Of a stretch of DNA of 64,000 bases, positions 36,714 to 46,618 are shown one piece after another. The translations under genes and the position numbers were made by a program. This DNA is from Planococcus citri (Eukaryota; Arthropoda; Insecta; Hemiptera; Pseudococcidae): the NCBI RefSeq assembly GCF_950023065.1, contig NC_088678.1, forward strand, positions 6,810,580 to 6,874,579, written 5' to 3'. The notes under the pieces were generated by a model, which made no database searches, was not told the origin of the DNA, and saw nothing but the letters and a program-made list of their open reading frames with translations. Position 1 is the stretch's first letter; every line of letters starts with the position of its first letter.

Positions 36714-39307
36714 TACCCAGTTGACCAAATGCTAGCAAATTTTGTGCTAGCGTAAATGGTGCCGGAATTTGAGACACTTTTTTAAAAAAATGCTAGCAAA
36801 TCAGTTGCGATTAGGTCACATTAGAGTAGCAGAATTGCGCACAAATAGCTAGCACGTAGCTGGCACAAAGCTAGCAAAAAGCTAGCATTTTGTTGGCACT
36901 TTGCTCTGCATTCTGCTACGTACATGCGACTAAATCGCGACTGATTTGCTAGCAATTTTTGCAAAAAGTGTCTCATATTCCGGCACCATTTACGCTAGCG
37001 CAAATTATGCTAGCAAGAAGCTAGCATTTTGCTAGCGTAGAAAAACTTTGATCAGTAAAATAATTACTATTAGTTAATTTTTAAAAATTCTGGGTGTTTA
37101 CCTTTAACAGGTGGTAGTTTTCCAGGAAATTCCAAAAATTAGGCGACTGTCCCAGCTCAGAGCTAGCATAACGCTAGCATCTTGGGACAGTATAAGAAGA
37201 GTGATGTCACTCTTCTTACTTTTCAACAAGATACCACCTTGAGCTTATATTCAACTTGATGACACACTTTATCTAAGAGTAGCAAACTATACCATGAGAG
37301 AGATCGACGCTAGCAATTCGCTAGCATTATGCTAGCGCTTAGGTTGAAAAATCTCTTTATTAAATAAAAAATGACGTTTTTTTTGAAATAGAAAAATTGT
37401 CAAAATTTAAAATTTGAAAATGAAGTATCAAACAAACCATCAAAATTAAAAATTTCAAAAACATTTGAACAACATTTTAGTCCACGGCAATGGGAGTAAT
37501 TGCACCCCCGCCGATCCTCCGGGACAACTTTTTCCTTAAAGCGGACATCCTAAGGAACATTTTAAAGCAAACTTGCTGAAAAAAATTGGCCTTACTTACA
37601 AAATGGCGGCCATTTTGATTGAAAGGTCAGCCGAAATCGCAGATTTTGCGTTTCAACATACTCGTAGGACGTGCACGAAAATTTTCAAACCTCACAAACG
37701 TAGATCGAAAGATCATGCAAAAATTCATCACCTGTCAAAATTTCAAGTGGTAAAGTACCTTTTTCGATTTTTGGTGAATTTTCAAAAATCAAATTTTGGC
37801 CAAAATGTGAGAAAAAATAAAAATTTTACCAAATTGACCAAGAAACCTGAAATTTGGGATATACCCTATTTTCGACATGCCAAATCGATGGGAAACGGTT
37901 TCAACTTGTTTTGAGCAGTTCTGGAGCCTCCATCAGATTTTTGAAACTCAAATTGAAGTTGTAAAGCTCAAATTTATTCTGAAAACTAATTTCAATACGC
38001 TACGAAGTACTGCAGGTGAATTTCAAGTCGTTTTAGAGCCTCCAGCGACTCTTTGAAAATTCCTGAAGCCTCCAGCAGATTTTTGAAACTTTAAATTTTC
38101 ACAAAATTTCATCAAACTGAGATGGAGAGTCGAAATTCATTCTGCAAACTAATTTTAATACGCTACGAAGTCGACTGCTTGTGGATTTCAAGTCGTTTTG
38201 GAGCCTCCAGCGACTTTTCGAAGGTTGTATGGCGTGTTTTGGAAAATTGGAATTTCCTTAAAGTAGCTGGAAGCTTCAAAACCATTTGAAACCTGCGAAG
38301 TAAATTTCAGCTTGCCAACTCCAATTGATAAATTAATGTTGTGGGAATTTAAAGTTTCAAAAGCCTACTGGAGGCTCTAAAATGACTTGAACCCACCTGA
38401 AGTCGTCTTCAGAGGGTGTTAAAATTGGAGTATAGAGTAAATTACAGCTTTCCATGTCCATTTGATGAAATTTTGTTGTCCCCTTTAAGAAAAAAGTTGC
38501 CCCGGAAGATCGGCGGGGGGGGGGGGTGCAATTACTCCTATTGTCATATGCAGGAATATTTTTAATGATTTTTGTATGCGCGCTGAGGGATGTAAAAGAT
38601 ACCTGCTCGCATTTTGCTACAATAAATAACGCAGAAAAAGGTTTATTGGTGAGAAATGCGTATAAGATCTGGTAGCACGTTCCTATCATTTGACTACAAA
38701 AAAAACGCCAAGTCACCAGATGCAGAAACTAGAGATATGCTTACATTTTTCTAGAGCCAGATGGCTAAGTAAATGCTAGCTCAGAGATGCAAGAATATTA
38801 CCTGAAGTTTCCTATCATCTGTGAGCAGGTACAATGGTACATATTAGTCAGTGATACGCTGGCATTAAGCGAGCAGGTATAGAGTGAGGCAAAAGCTAGC
38901 TGAGATATGCGAGAATATTGCTTGAACTTTCTTGGCATAGAATTGCAAGCAAATATCCATCAGTAATACGCTAGCATCAGGCGAGCATGTATGAAGTGAA
39001 GTAAAAGCTAGCTGAGATATGCGAGAAAATTGCTTGAACTGTCCTAGCATAGAATTGCGAGCAAGTATCCGCCAGTAATACGCTAGCATAAGGCGAGCAA
39101 GTTAAAGTGAAGTAAAAGCTAGCTGAGAGTCGCTGGAAAACAGCTCGAAAATTGCTAGAATTGAATTTGCTAGCGAAAAACTGCAAGAAAATCGCTTACT
39201 TTTAGCGAGACAATTATTGCTGGCCACAAAAAGCGAGTAAATTGCTAGCAACTTATCAAAACGCGAATAAAACGCTAGCTTTTTGCTAGCATGTGGTCAA
39301 CTGGGTA
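36714..39307. mobile_element. GCTAGC-rich DNA element with terminal inverted repeats
   Basis: The left end TACCCAGTTGACCAAATGCT is inversely matched by the right end (AGCATGTGGTCAACTGGGTA). If the element proper starts at CCCAG, it is flanked by TA on both sides. The self-complementary word GCTAGC occurs dozens of times, concentrated at 36,716-37,345 and 38,770-39,300. Sub-segments fold back (GAGACACTTTTT...GATTTGCTAGC versus its inverse at about 36,945-37,000). No transposase frame is seen. It is interrupted by the MITE at 37,488-38,543 and separates the Pol fragment from the RING/SGNH-like gene. Confidence 0.8.
37488..38543. mobile_element. Dispersed family copy C, complete with inverted ends
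   Basis: The left end (CAATGGGAGTAATTGCACCC) and right end (GGGTGCAATTACTCCTATTG) are inverted repeats that continue inward through CCGCCGATC..CCGGG and AACTTTTT.CTTAAAG, about 55 bp. The interior matches copies A and B (AAATGGCGGCCATTTTGATT, GGAGCCTCCAGC sub-units). It is nested in the GCTAGC-rich element, so it is the younger insertion. It is non-coding and about 1.06 kb. Confidence 0.8.
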
Positions 39308-40343
39308 TGCCAAGACCTAGATCTTAGTATACTTACGAGTATTCGAATTTGTATTTTTATGAAGTGGAAACAATTACATGAGTAAGAGAAAAAATCATTA
39401 TGAGGAATGCTCGTGAATCGTGTGTAAATTACTTGTTAAGCGTATTCCTTTCCCAAATCATCTGGTGGCGAATCTCGGACCAATGTGTGTACCTCTTTAT
39501 TTGGGTTCGTTTACATATTCTTCTCCAGCCGGTATATATGAGTGTCTACGCTCTGTGTTGACGCGATGTAGCAAGGTCAATGTCACACTCGCTTACTATG
39601 TCGCTGGAGTAACGAACTTAGGGTATGAAGACTTGTTGTTGTTGTCTGTATTTGTATGCGGCACAGTGGGGTTCCAGGTTCGTCTACCTGTTATGGTGTG
39701 TTTTACCTAAGGTGAGAATTACGGGTTGAAACATCGTTCTTCGTCTGTATCTTAGAATGCTTACGTATAGAAAATGCACTGAGGACAAAAAATGAATTAT
39801 TAACTGAATGTGATTTTAAGCGTTACATTAAAAGGGATATGTAGTTGCTGGGGAGTATAAGAGGACATGTGATAAGATAATTTTGTCTACTGATTACTTG
39901 GGAGTACGCAAGGACATATGATGAGATAATTTTGTCTACTGATTACTTGGGAGTACGCAAGGACATATGATGAGGTATTTTCAGTGTATTTCCAAGCGAT
40001 TTAGATCGTAGTTTTGTAGCTATACGAGTATACATACCACTGTAGAGTGACAGAAGGGGGTTATGGGGTTTGAAAAATATTTACACTTTCTGATTCTTAA
40101 TGCTTTACTTGTCGCATGTCGGTTGTGATAGAAGTAACATGTGGTTATTGTTGCAATCAGAAAATGTGTCAGGACATATGATAGGGTATTTTTCGCACAT
40201 TTTCCAATTCGCAACAATAGAGTAGTGAATTTTTGCAAAGCATTAAGTTTTCCATGATGGGTTTCCTTCATCATCTGATTTTTCATCAGGAACCATTTCG
40301 AAAAACCGAGCGATAGGCTCTTGATCGCTATCGGATACATAAT
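39308..40343. other. Spacer downstream of the Pol fragment, with a short tandem repeat
   Basis: At 39,853-39,975 a 49-bp unit (ATAATTTTGTCTACTGATTA..., ACGCAAGGACATATGATGAG) is repeated about two and a half times. The 96- and 106-codon frames in this stretch have no recognisable domain. It may be degenerate 3' sequence of the minus-strand element. Confidence 0.5.
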
Positions 40344-43226
40344 TTAGGAATTTTGTCTCGAGTTTTTTTTCCAGTGAGTAGCGGGTTTAGTTCGTAATCT
40401 AGCGAGAACTCGCTCAGATCGTGTCCTGGTTGGCAAAGATGTAGGCCTTTGAGCACTTGCCCCTGCCCTAGGAGCATTCAAAGTTTCGCTAGGTTGAGAT
40501 TCTGGAATCGCAGAGTCAGGTGGAGTATCCAATGGGTTTTTAACGTTGGAAAGGTCATTATTGGGTGAATTTTGGGGTGCCATAGGAGCATCCAAAAATA
40601 TTTCGTCGTCAGAATCTTGGCTATCTTGACTGTCTTGGCTATCGTCCAAGGTTGAAATAGTTTCTTGTGACGAAAATTCAGTTGCCCTATTCTTACATGG
40701 ACGGCCTCTCGTTCTTTTTACCGTAATAGGGGGTCCGTCCTGTGCCCCTGAAGTGGAAGGTTGGGATTGAGAAAGGGTTGAATCTTGAGACGCATGTGTT
40801 GTAGCTTGCGCCTTTTCAGGTCGTTTATTTCGTGCCTCAGCATGTTTTTCACGAGCTGATTTTGCTATTTCTTGTAGGACCACTTGAGATGCTTTTCGAA
40901 AATCTTTCCTACTGATTACAATTTCGGTGTCATCCTCGTTGTCTGAATCGAGGTATAATTCATCATCTTCACTGTCGATTTCAGATTCATTTTGATAGTC
41001 AGTAAGAAATTCTTTGATTCTTTGTTCTAACGAGCGAGAATCAATGCTAGATTTAAAGCAAACTTCGCTTCTCAACTTTTCTAAGTTCTCCTTTGTAATA
41101 AAGAGAGTCAATTGGCGAATATTTGCTACTCTGTTGATTTCATCTTCATCAGTTGGTTCCAAAAGATAGCAGTTGTGGCCATTTCTTTGGACAACGATGT
41201 AGGGTCCAGTTTTCTTTTCGTATAGTTTGCCAGAAGTCTGTTTGGCAAAAGATGATTGTTTATGATTGGCCATTAAGACCCAGTCTCCCTTTTTGAAGAA
41301 TGTAGGATCTGGGTGACTTTTATTGAAGGCGTATTCTTCTTCAATTTTCTTCAACCTTCTTTTCTCTCGAATAAAAGTCTCAACCAGTTGACAGTGGGTC
41401 ATTTCTTGGATTTTTAGAGTATCTTGTTCAATAGTATAGACAGCCTTTTTAGCCAACGAGTCAGCGATGATGTTTGTAAATTCATGTTTTCTTGCAAAAT
41501 CATGAAAAAATTCGACTTTTTCAAATTCCTTACGAAGTTCAAGAATTTCTTTAAATAGGTGTTCATGATGGACTGGTTTATTTCGCGAATTTTTCCAATT
41601 ATTGGTTTGCCATAATGAGCAGGTATTGTTGAGTGCTTTTATAGCGTAGTTCGAGTCACTCAATAATTTTACTTTCGTGATCTCATTTTCTTTAAGTACT
41701 TGCAACGCTGTGCGAATTGCAATTAATTCCGCAAGGTTGTTCGAAATTGGGTATTGAGTGCTCGTTATACGTTCAGAAATGTTTAAAATTGAGTCTGGCG
41801 CAAAACAAATACCTATTCCAGCAATTGCATTCGTGTCACCATTTTTTGAGCAGGCTCCATCCGCTGTGACACGGACGTAACCATCTGTGTCAAATATTAG
41901 GTCAATATCAGGATTTAATGTTTCCTCAAGACATTTTTCAGTTGAGACAGATGGGATTTCACGTTTGATCATGTTCTCGTGAATTTTGATGAGTTCTTTC
42001 TTGAAGTTGAACTTTACACTTGTCTGAGGTATTTGTAGTCCAATAACATCTGCGATGCCCCAGGCTTCATTGGGTTTGAATCCAAATGATGTTGGTGTAT
42101 TGTTCAATTCATCCTCAATTTCAGAGATTAAATCTTGCCATCCAGAATGTGATCGTAATGGATTGTGGTTTTTATTGATTTTTACTCGTAATTTGTCTCC
42201 AATCCAGCGCATCGTCCTTTCCACAGATGAAGATTGTGGGTTGTATGCGCTAGTGTGAGCAGCTTGAATGTGATGTTCTTCGAGTAAATTGTACCAAGAA
42301 CTAGAGATAAATTGTGAGCCATTGTCTGTTATTATTTTCTTGATATTCACTTTATGACTTTCAATGTCAAAGATTATTGTAGCCATTTGCTGACAGACTG
42401 ACTTTTTCTTGATGTTATATAATGTTCTTAACCATGTTCGGTTTGTAAAAACGTCTTTTGCGACCAAGAGGTATTTTGGTTCATCTTTCATTGCGGGAAG
42501 GGGCCCAAGCAAATCAACAGATAGAACATCTCCAAGGGCATAGGCTTCTATTTGAGCGTATTCAATAGTCCTATGATTTGCGTAGTTCTTATTGACCTTA
42601 CAGACAATGCATACGTTGCAGATTTCGCGAATATACGCCAGTGAGTTGTTGTGATAAAATATTCTGCGAAATATTACGTCGAGTTTGGTAGATCCTACAT
42701 GGCCATATACGCAATGTAGGTAGTCAACAGTATCGTAGAAAAGCTCATTAGGCAGGCATGGTACTTTTGAACCATTTTCCAATTTTTTCATGAGGATTTT
42801 TTCTCCTTTGGCGTTTTTGAAAATTTCAAATTTCGAAAGTTTGTTTTTCTGAGCATCTCTTTGCTTTTTATTGTTTGCCGGGATACTTTCCTCAAGAATT
42901 TCGATAAGTTTTTTACACGTTGTGTCTGTCTGCTGATATGACGAAATGTTTCTGAGACGTTTATGAAGTTCAGGAATGTTTTCAGCAAGAAATTTGACTT
43001 CCAAGGGTGTAATTCCTGTCTCAAATTCTTGTGAATGAGGTTCCGATGGCTCAGTTTGAGGTTCGAATGGTTCCAGCTCTGTTGGATCTGAGTCATCTGG
43101 AATTTCGACATTGTGGACTTCTAGCTCAGGTGCCTTTATTTTGTAAAGGGTCTTGTTGGAAAAATTCATATCATAGATGATATCGTAGCAATTTAAAACG
43201 GTTACCCAGTGCGCCGCCTTTCGGTG
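40344..43226 (-). pseudogene. pol: 5'-truncated Pol: integrase, second RNase H, GPY/F module, AT-hook tail
   Basis: This open 960-codon piece matches the C-terminal half of the plus-strand Pol. In order it has the HHCC zinc finger (H-x4-H, CIVC), an integrase core with catalytic acidic residues in LSVDLLG, ITDNGSQF and SSVERTM (about 42,515, 42,325 and 42,213), an RNase HI domain (ADGACSKNG, NNLAELIAI, SDSNYAI, IIADSLA; about 41,430-41,880) and a GPY/F module (KKTGPYIVVQRNG, about 41,200). The tail is acidic, then Ser/Gln rich with an AT-hook-like KRTRGRPCKNR. Protease, RT and the first RNase H are missing: similarity stops at the histidine codon at 43,224-43,226, exactly where the plus-strand LTR seems to begin. 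The remaining frame has no stop or shift, so the truncation looks recent. Confidence 0.9.
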
Positions 43227-43228
43227 GG

Positions 43229-43515
43229 TGTAATGGGAGAAAATTATCACTTTTAAGTCACCTATACTGGGAGAAAACTAATCAATTTCTCCCACTTATG
43301 GTGACAGAAAGCTGTTAGAATTCTACTGCCTATACTGGGAGAAAACGTAATATTTCATCTTATACTGGGAGAAAAATATGGCTTTTCTCCCACATACACT
43401 GGGAGAAAATATCGACCTCGAAATAATGGAATTAATTGTATTTTATGCCGACTACGTGGGAGAAATATTACGTCAGAATCTGTCAACTTATACTTGGGAG
43501 AAAAAAACATTGTTA
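43229..43515 (+). repeat. Cluster of TATACTGGGAGAAAA repeats
   Basis: At least seven copies of a word close to TATACTGGGAGAAAA occur in 290 bp (for example at about 43,265, 43,333, 43,355, 43,397 and 43,492), with two inverse copies (TTTCTCCCA). Spacing is irregular. The location at the start of the proposed U3 suggests repeated protein-binding sites of a promoter or enhancer, which is inference. Confidence 0.6.
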
Positions 43516-44350
43516 TTTTTTTCCCTCCATACACGAAGAAATATTTTGCGGATCCCTGAGACATCGAAATATTACGCGATTTTAATGACCACTTAATGTA
43601 CATTGACCCCGTCGACCTCCCTGCCTACCTGTTCAGTTGATATACCTACCTTTAAAAAGATGACGCAATTATCGGAAATATTACATAAGATTTCCGTATA
43701 TGATGCAATCATACGTGAATATTGCGTCATTCAATCGACTTCCTGTTCATTTCTGGGGGTAGCGCTTTAGCCAATCACAACGTTCGGCGCGCGCACAACT
43801 TACTCCTACTCTTTTCCTTAAAAATACACATTTTATGTTAACAAGCGGCCTGAAAAACTCTAAAAAGTCAGTCTTGTTGCAGTTTCTCGTTTGGCTTAGT
43901 CTTGTCTTAGTACATTCCTTTTCCTTTCGTTGTAATTCGACTTCCGATTCGTTATTGACCCCGGGGAGAGGCACCTACACTCATGGGCAAGTAGCAGTCG
44001 GTAATATTGGATCCTGTGTTGTTTTATATGCTGTCGTTTCCAGAGCTATGCTTGGGACTAGCTCCCAACATAGCAGGCAGTTCCGTTCCGGTTCTTTTCG
44101 ACGCCGAAATATTCTACTAAGTTTCAGTTTTCTGGACTTAGTAAAATTTCCAGATCAAGTTGATGTATTCGACCTCTCATCTTATAGTAACGCAGCTTAT
44201 AATGGACCAGCCCAATTAGGAATTGTAAACCAAATTCCATTCGTGAGTGTTCCCTCTGGGGTCGTTGGTGTTTTCTTTACGTACTCAGATCACCTTCGTA
44301 TATGTATCGTGGAGTTCGTCTTATTAGTTTCCTTTTCCTTATTATTTCCT

Positions 44351-44505
44351 TATTGACCTAAGCATCCTCGTGTTATTTTCCTAAGTTTATTGACCTAAGT
44401 TTTATTGACCTAAGCATCCTCGTGTTATTGACCTAAGTAATCCAAAAACCAGTCCTAGGCTTATTCTGATAAGTTTCCCGTGTTATAGACCTAAGTTTTC
44501 CAAAA
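44351..44505 (+). repeat. Short direct repeats TTATTGACCTAAG in the LTR
   Basis: TTATTGACCTAAG occurs about four times, and close variants (TTATAGACCTAAG, TTATTTTCCTAAG) twice more, often preceded by CATCCTCGTG. This is a compact direct-repeat cluster, plausibly more U3 regulatory sites. Confidence 0.6.
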
Positions 44506-44672
44506 TCTATTTTTCCACAAAGTAGTCAAATAACCTTCAATTAACCTCCCTTAAATGGTGAGAAAGAATTGGTATTGCGATGCGTTTCAATCCAATTAAA
44601 TCGTGTGTTACGAAGTTATTTGTGTGTTCTCAATTTATTCCAATCGTAATTAGTTCGAGTGTATAAGCCGAG

Positions 44673-44683
44673 TATATAATAAA
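44673..44683 (+). promoter_or_regulatory. Overlapping TATA-like box and AATAAA signal in the LTR
   Basis: The sequence reads TATATAATAAA. In the 5' LTR TATATAA could place transcription start near 44,700. In the 3' copy AATAAA could direct polyadenylation. The overlap means R would be short. Role is inferred from position only. Confidence 0.4.
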
Positions 44684-44709
44684 ATGTTCAAAATGATTAT
44701 TTTGAACAT
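44684..44709 (+). promoter_or_regulatory. Perfect 11-bp hairpin after AATAAA
   Basis: ATGTTCAAAAT, loop GATT, ATTTTGAACAT. It lies one base after the AATAAA signal, near the presumed RNA start, a position where retroviral R-region stem-loops occur. Confidence 0.6.
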
Positions 44710-44760
44710 CGAATCGTCGAAGTATTTTCATCTTATAATGATATAAAATGTAAGTATAAA

Positions 44761-44784
44761 AGTCGAAAATCTCGATTTTCGACT
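44761..44784 (+). promoter_or_regulatory. Second perfect hairpin, 10 bp
   Basis: AGTCGAAAAT, loop CTCG, ATTTTCGACT. It sits 51 bases after the first hairpin, in the presumed R/U5 or leader. There is no mismatch in the stem. Confidence 0.6.
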
Positions 44785-45156
44785 CATTTTCCAGCAGTAA
44801 CCACTGATTCCGATCACTTCAAGACATCTTATATTCATTCATCTTATAAAAACACGTCCAACTCCATTTAATTATTTTTATGTCGTACCAACAATACATT
44901 AAATCTGTCTGCGATCTATCACGACCCTGAAGATTCTATGAGCTAGTTAACAGATCGCAAGAGATATCACCTTATAATTCACAAGCTATTAATTGATCAC
45001 AACCCAGTGCTTAAAAAGATATCCAGAACAGGCAAAGTGGTATAGATTAGTCTATATTTCTATACTGCAATAAAAATCTCGAAATCGTTGACCAAAAATT
45101 ACTATTTTTGGTAATTACGCAATTTTGATGATTTATTTCGTACGCTTCATAAATTT

Positions 45157-45171
45157 TGGCGCCCAACGTGG
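45157..45171 (+). promoter_or_regulatory. Primer-binding site, tRNA-Lys type
   Basis: TGGCGCCCAACGTGG is identical to the first 15 bases of the classical tRNA-Lys primer-binding site (known from several retroviruses and insect Ty3/gypsy elements). It fixes the end of the 5' LTR and the start of minus-strand DNA synthesis. The three bases after it differ from the 18-base consensus. Confidence 0.9.
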
Positions 45172-46618
45172 CGAAGATTTGGAAAAACACCACCGGATAA
45201 ATTGTCAAAATACTTACCTCTATTTGCGAATCAATCCAGATGAACACCATTCGAGCAGAAGAAGATGGAATTCGAAAGAAGCTATTTATTTACGTCGACC
45301 CTATACATCGATGAAATAATTATTAGTTTCATGAAAACCTGACTTGTCGTCGAAAATGCAAACTCCAAATACGCATCATTTCGATCACATTGGCATTTCA
45401 CTCGAATGGAAAAGAAGAATAAAATTCTGTTTCAACTTATAATCAAATCAGACAGAATTTTACACACGAGTATATAAACAATATTCGCATTGAAGAAAGA
45501 TGGAATTCGTACGACGATTTTATTAAATCCACGAAAACCTGACTTGTCGCCGGAAATGCAACTTATAAAACGCATCATTTCGACCACATTGGCACTTCGA
45601 ACGCGAACAAAAAGACGAATTTCATTTTCGTACTTACTCAAAGTCAAGTTGACGATTTCATCCAACGCGAAATTTTCGATGATATTTGGAAATACTTGGT
45701 TTTGGGGCAGTTTCTTCACATTTTGTTGAATTTGGAAACACGTAGGTTTGTTCATTTTCCATCATCGACCAGCTTATAACGAAGAATACTCGATTTCAGC
45801 GATTTCAACACGGAAGAAGATTTTATTACACGTAGAACTCGTAATAATATTCACAAGCAAACTCGCATCGATATTTTCGAACGAAAATATTCTAAGTTGT
45901 TCGACAGAAATAAACCAATTTTCACGATCCGACAAACTTTCACAGTTCGACAAGATTTATGTTGATAGGAAGTGAAACGGGTTGCGGGGAGGTGTGAGTC
46001 ATCGATGTCAACAACACGACCTTGAACCTCTTCCCCCCACCGTACGTCGCCGCCGCTTACGCAACGAAACAACTACTAGCTGTCCGCGCATCGTTACCCC
46101 CACTCCTACCGCACGCTGCCTCAAACCAATTTCCAAATATTTCGTCAATAATACGAAGCGTTTTATTTCGAGAAATCATTATATTGTCATCGCTCTCTCG
46201 GATAACTTCACTTCTCATCTTATAGCTTGGATCAACGACTTCCGACCTGAAAGCAGAACTTGGATTATTCTCAGCTTATAACGGATCATATTTTGAAATA
46301 AATATTCGACTTCGCATGATTAAATTTTTTACAGGTTTTCATCGAACGTGAACATCGATTTGGCTCAACTTATAATTCAACTTATATGTGGATATTCCTC
46401 TGGACTCATCTGCTACTACCTTGCCAATTGATTTTCTTCACGTTAACGTTGTATTTTTATCTCGATTTTATTCTAACTATACTCGTAGACAATCTCGACA
46501 TCCTTCAACGACCTGTGGATTATTACAATTTATCATTAGACGAATCCTATATAATATTCCTAATATTATTTAAGCTGACTATAGTTTGGTATTTTCTGAT
46601 TCATCGTAGATTTTGAGT
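45172..46618 (+). other. Long untranslated leader before Gag
   Basis: This is 1,447 bp from primer-binding site to Gag ATG, longer than usual. It carries about seven CTTATAA-type motifs and a partial internal duplication (about 45,326-45,400 and 45,526-45,600, period ~200 bp) sharing GAAAACCTGACTTGTCG and CGCATCATTTCGA.CACATT. Short frames are present but none has a recognisable domain. It is a likely home of packaging and splicing signals, not identifiable here. Confidence 0.6.
45326..45600 (+). repeat. Duplicated segment in the leader, ~200-bp period
   Basis: GAAAACCTGACTTGTCG at 45,333 and 45,533, followed by CGCATCATTTCGATCACATT at 45,372 and its close copy at 45,571. The intervening bases differ moderately, so the duplication is not new. 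Confidence 0.65.

Larger units (their letters stand above)
43229..45156 (+). repeat. 5' long terminal repeat (left edge inferred)
   Basis: The right edge is set by the primer-binding site at 45,157. The left edge is placed at the TG at 43,229 because similarity of the interrupted minus-strand Pol ends there and the GGGAGAAAA repeats start there. Inside are a TATATAA box and AATAAA signal at 44,673-44,683 and two perfect hairpins just downstream. A 173-codon plus-strand frame (43,835-44,356) with a hydrophobic start lies inside; I do not call it a gene. The matching 3' LTR is outside the window, so length (~1.93 kb) and ends are inferred. Confidence 0.6.

Noticed and set aside
43355..43603. 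82-codon minus-strand and 72-codon plus-strand frames over the TATACTGGGAGAAAA cluster
   Set aside because: They are overlapping opposite-strand readings of a short direct-repeat cluster without a recognisable domain.
43835..44356. 173-codon plus-strand frame with a hydrophobic N-terminal stretch, possibly a secreted protein
   Set aside because: It lies inside the proposed LTR, has no recognisable domain, and LTR sequence often contains chance frames. It should be reconsidered if the 3' LTR proves not to contain it.
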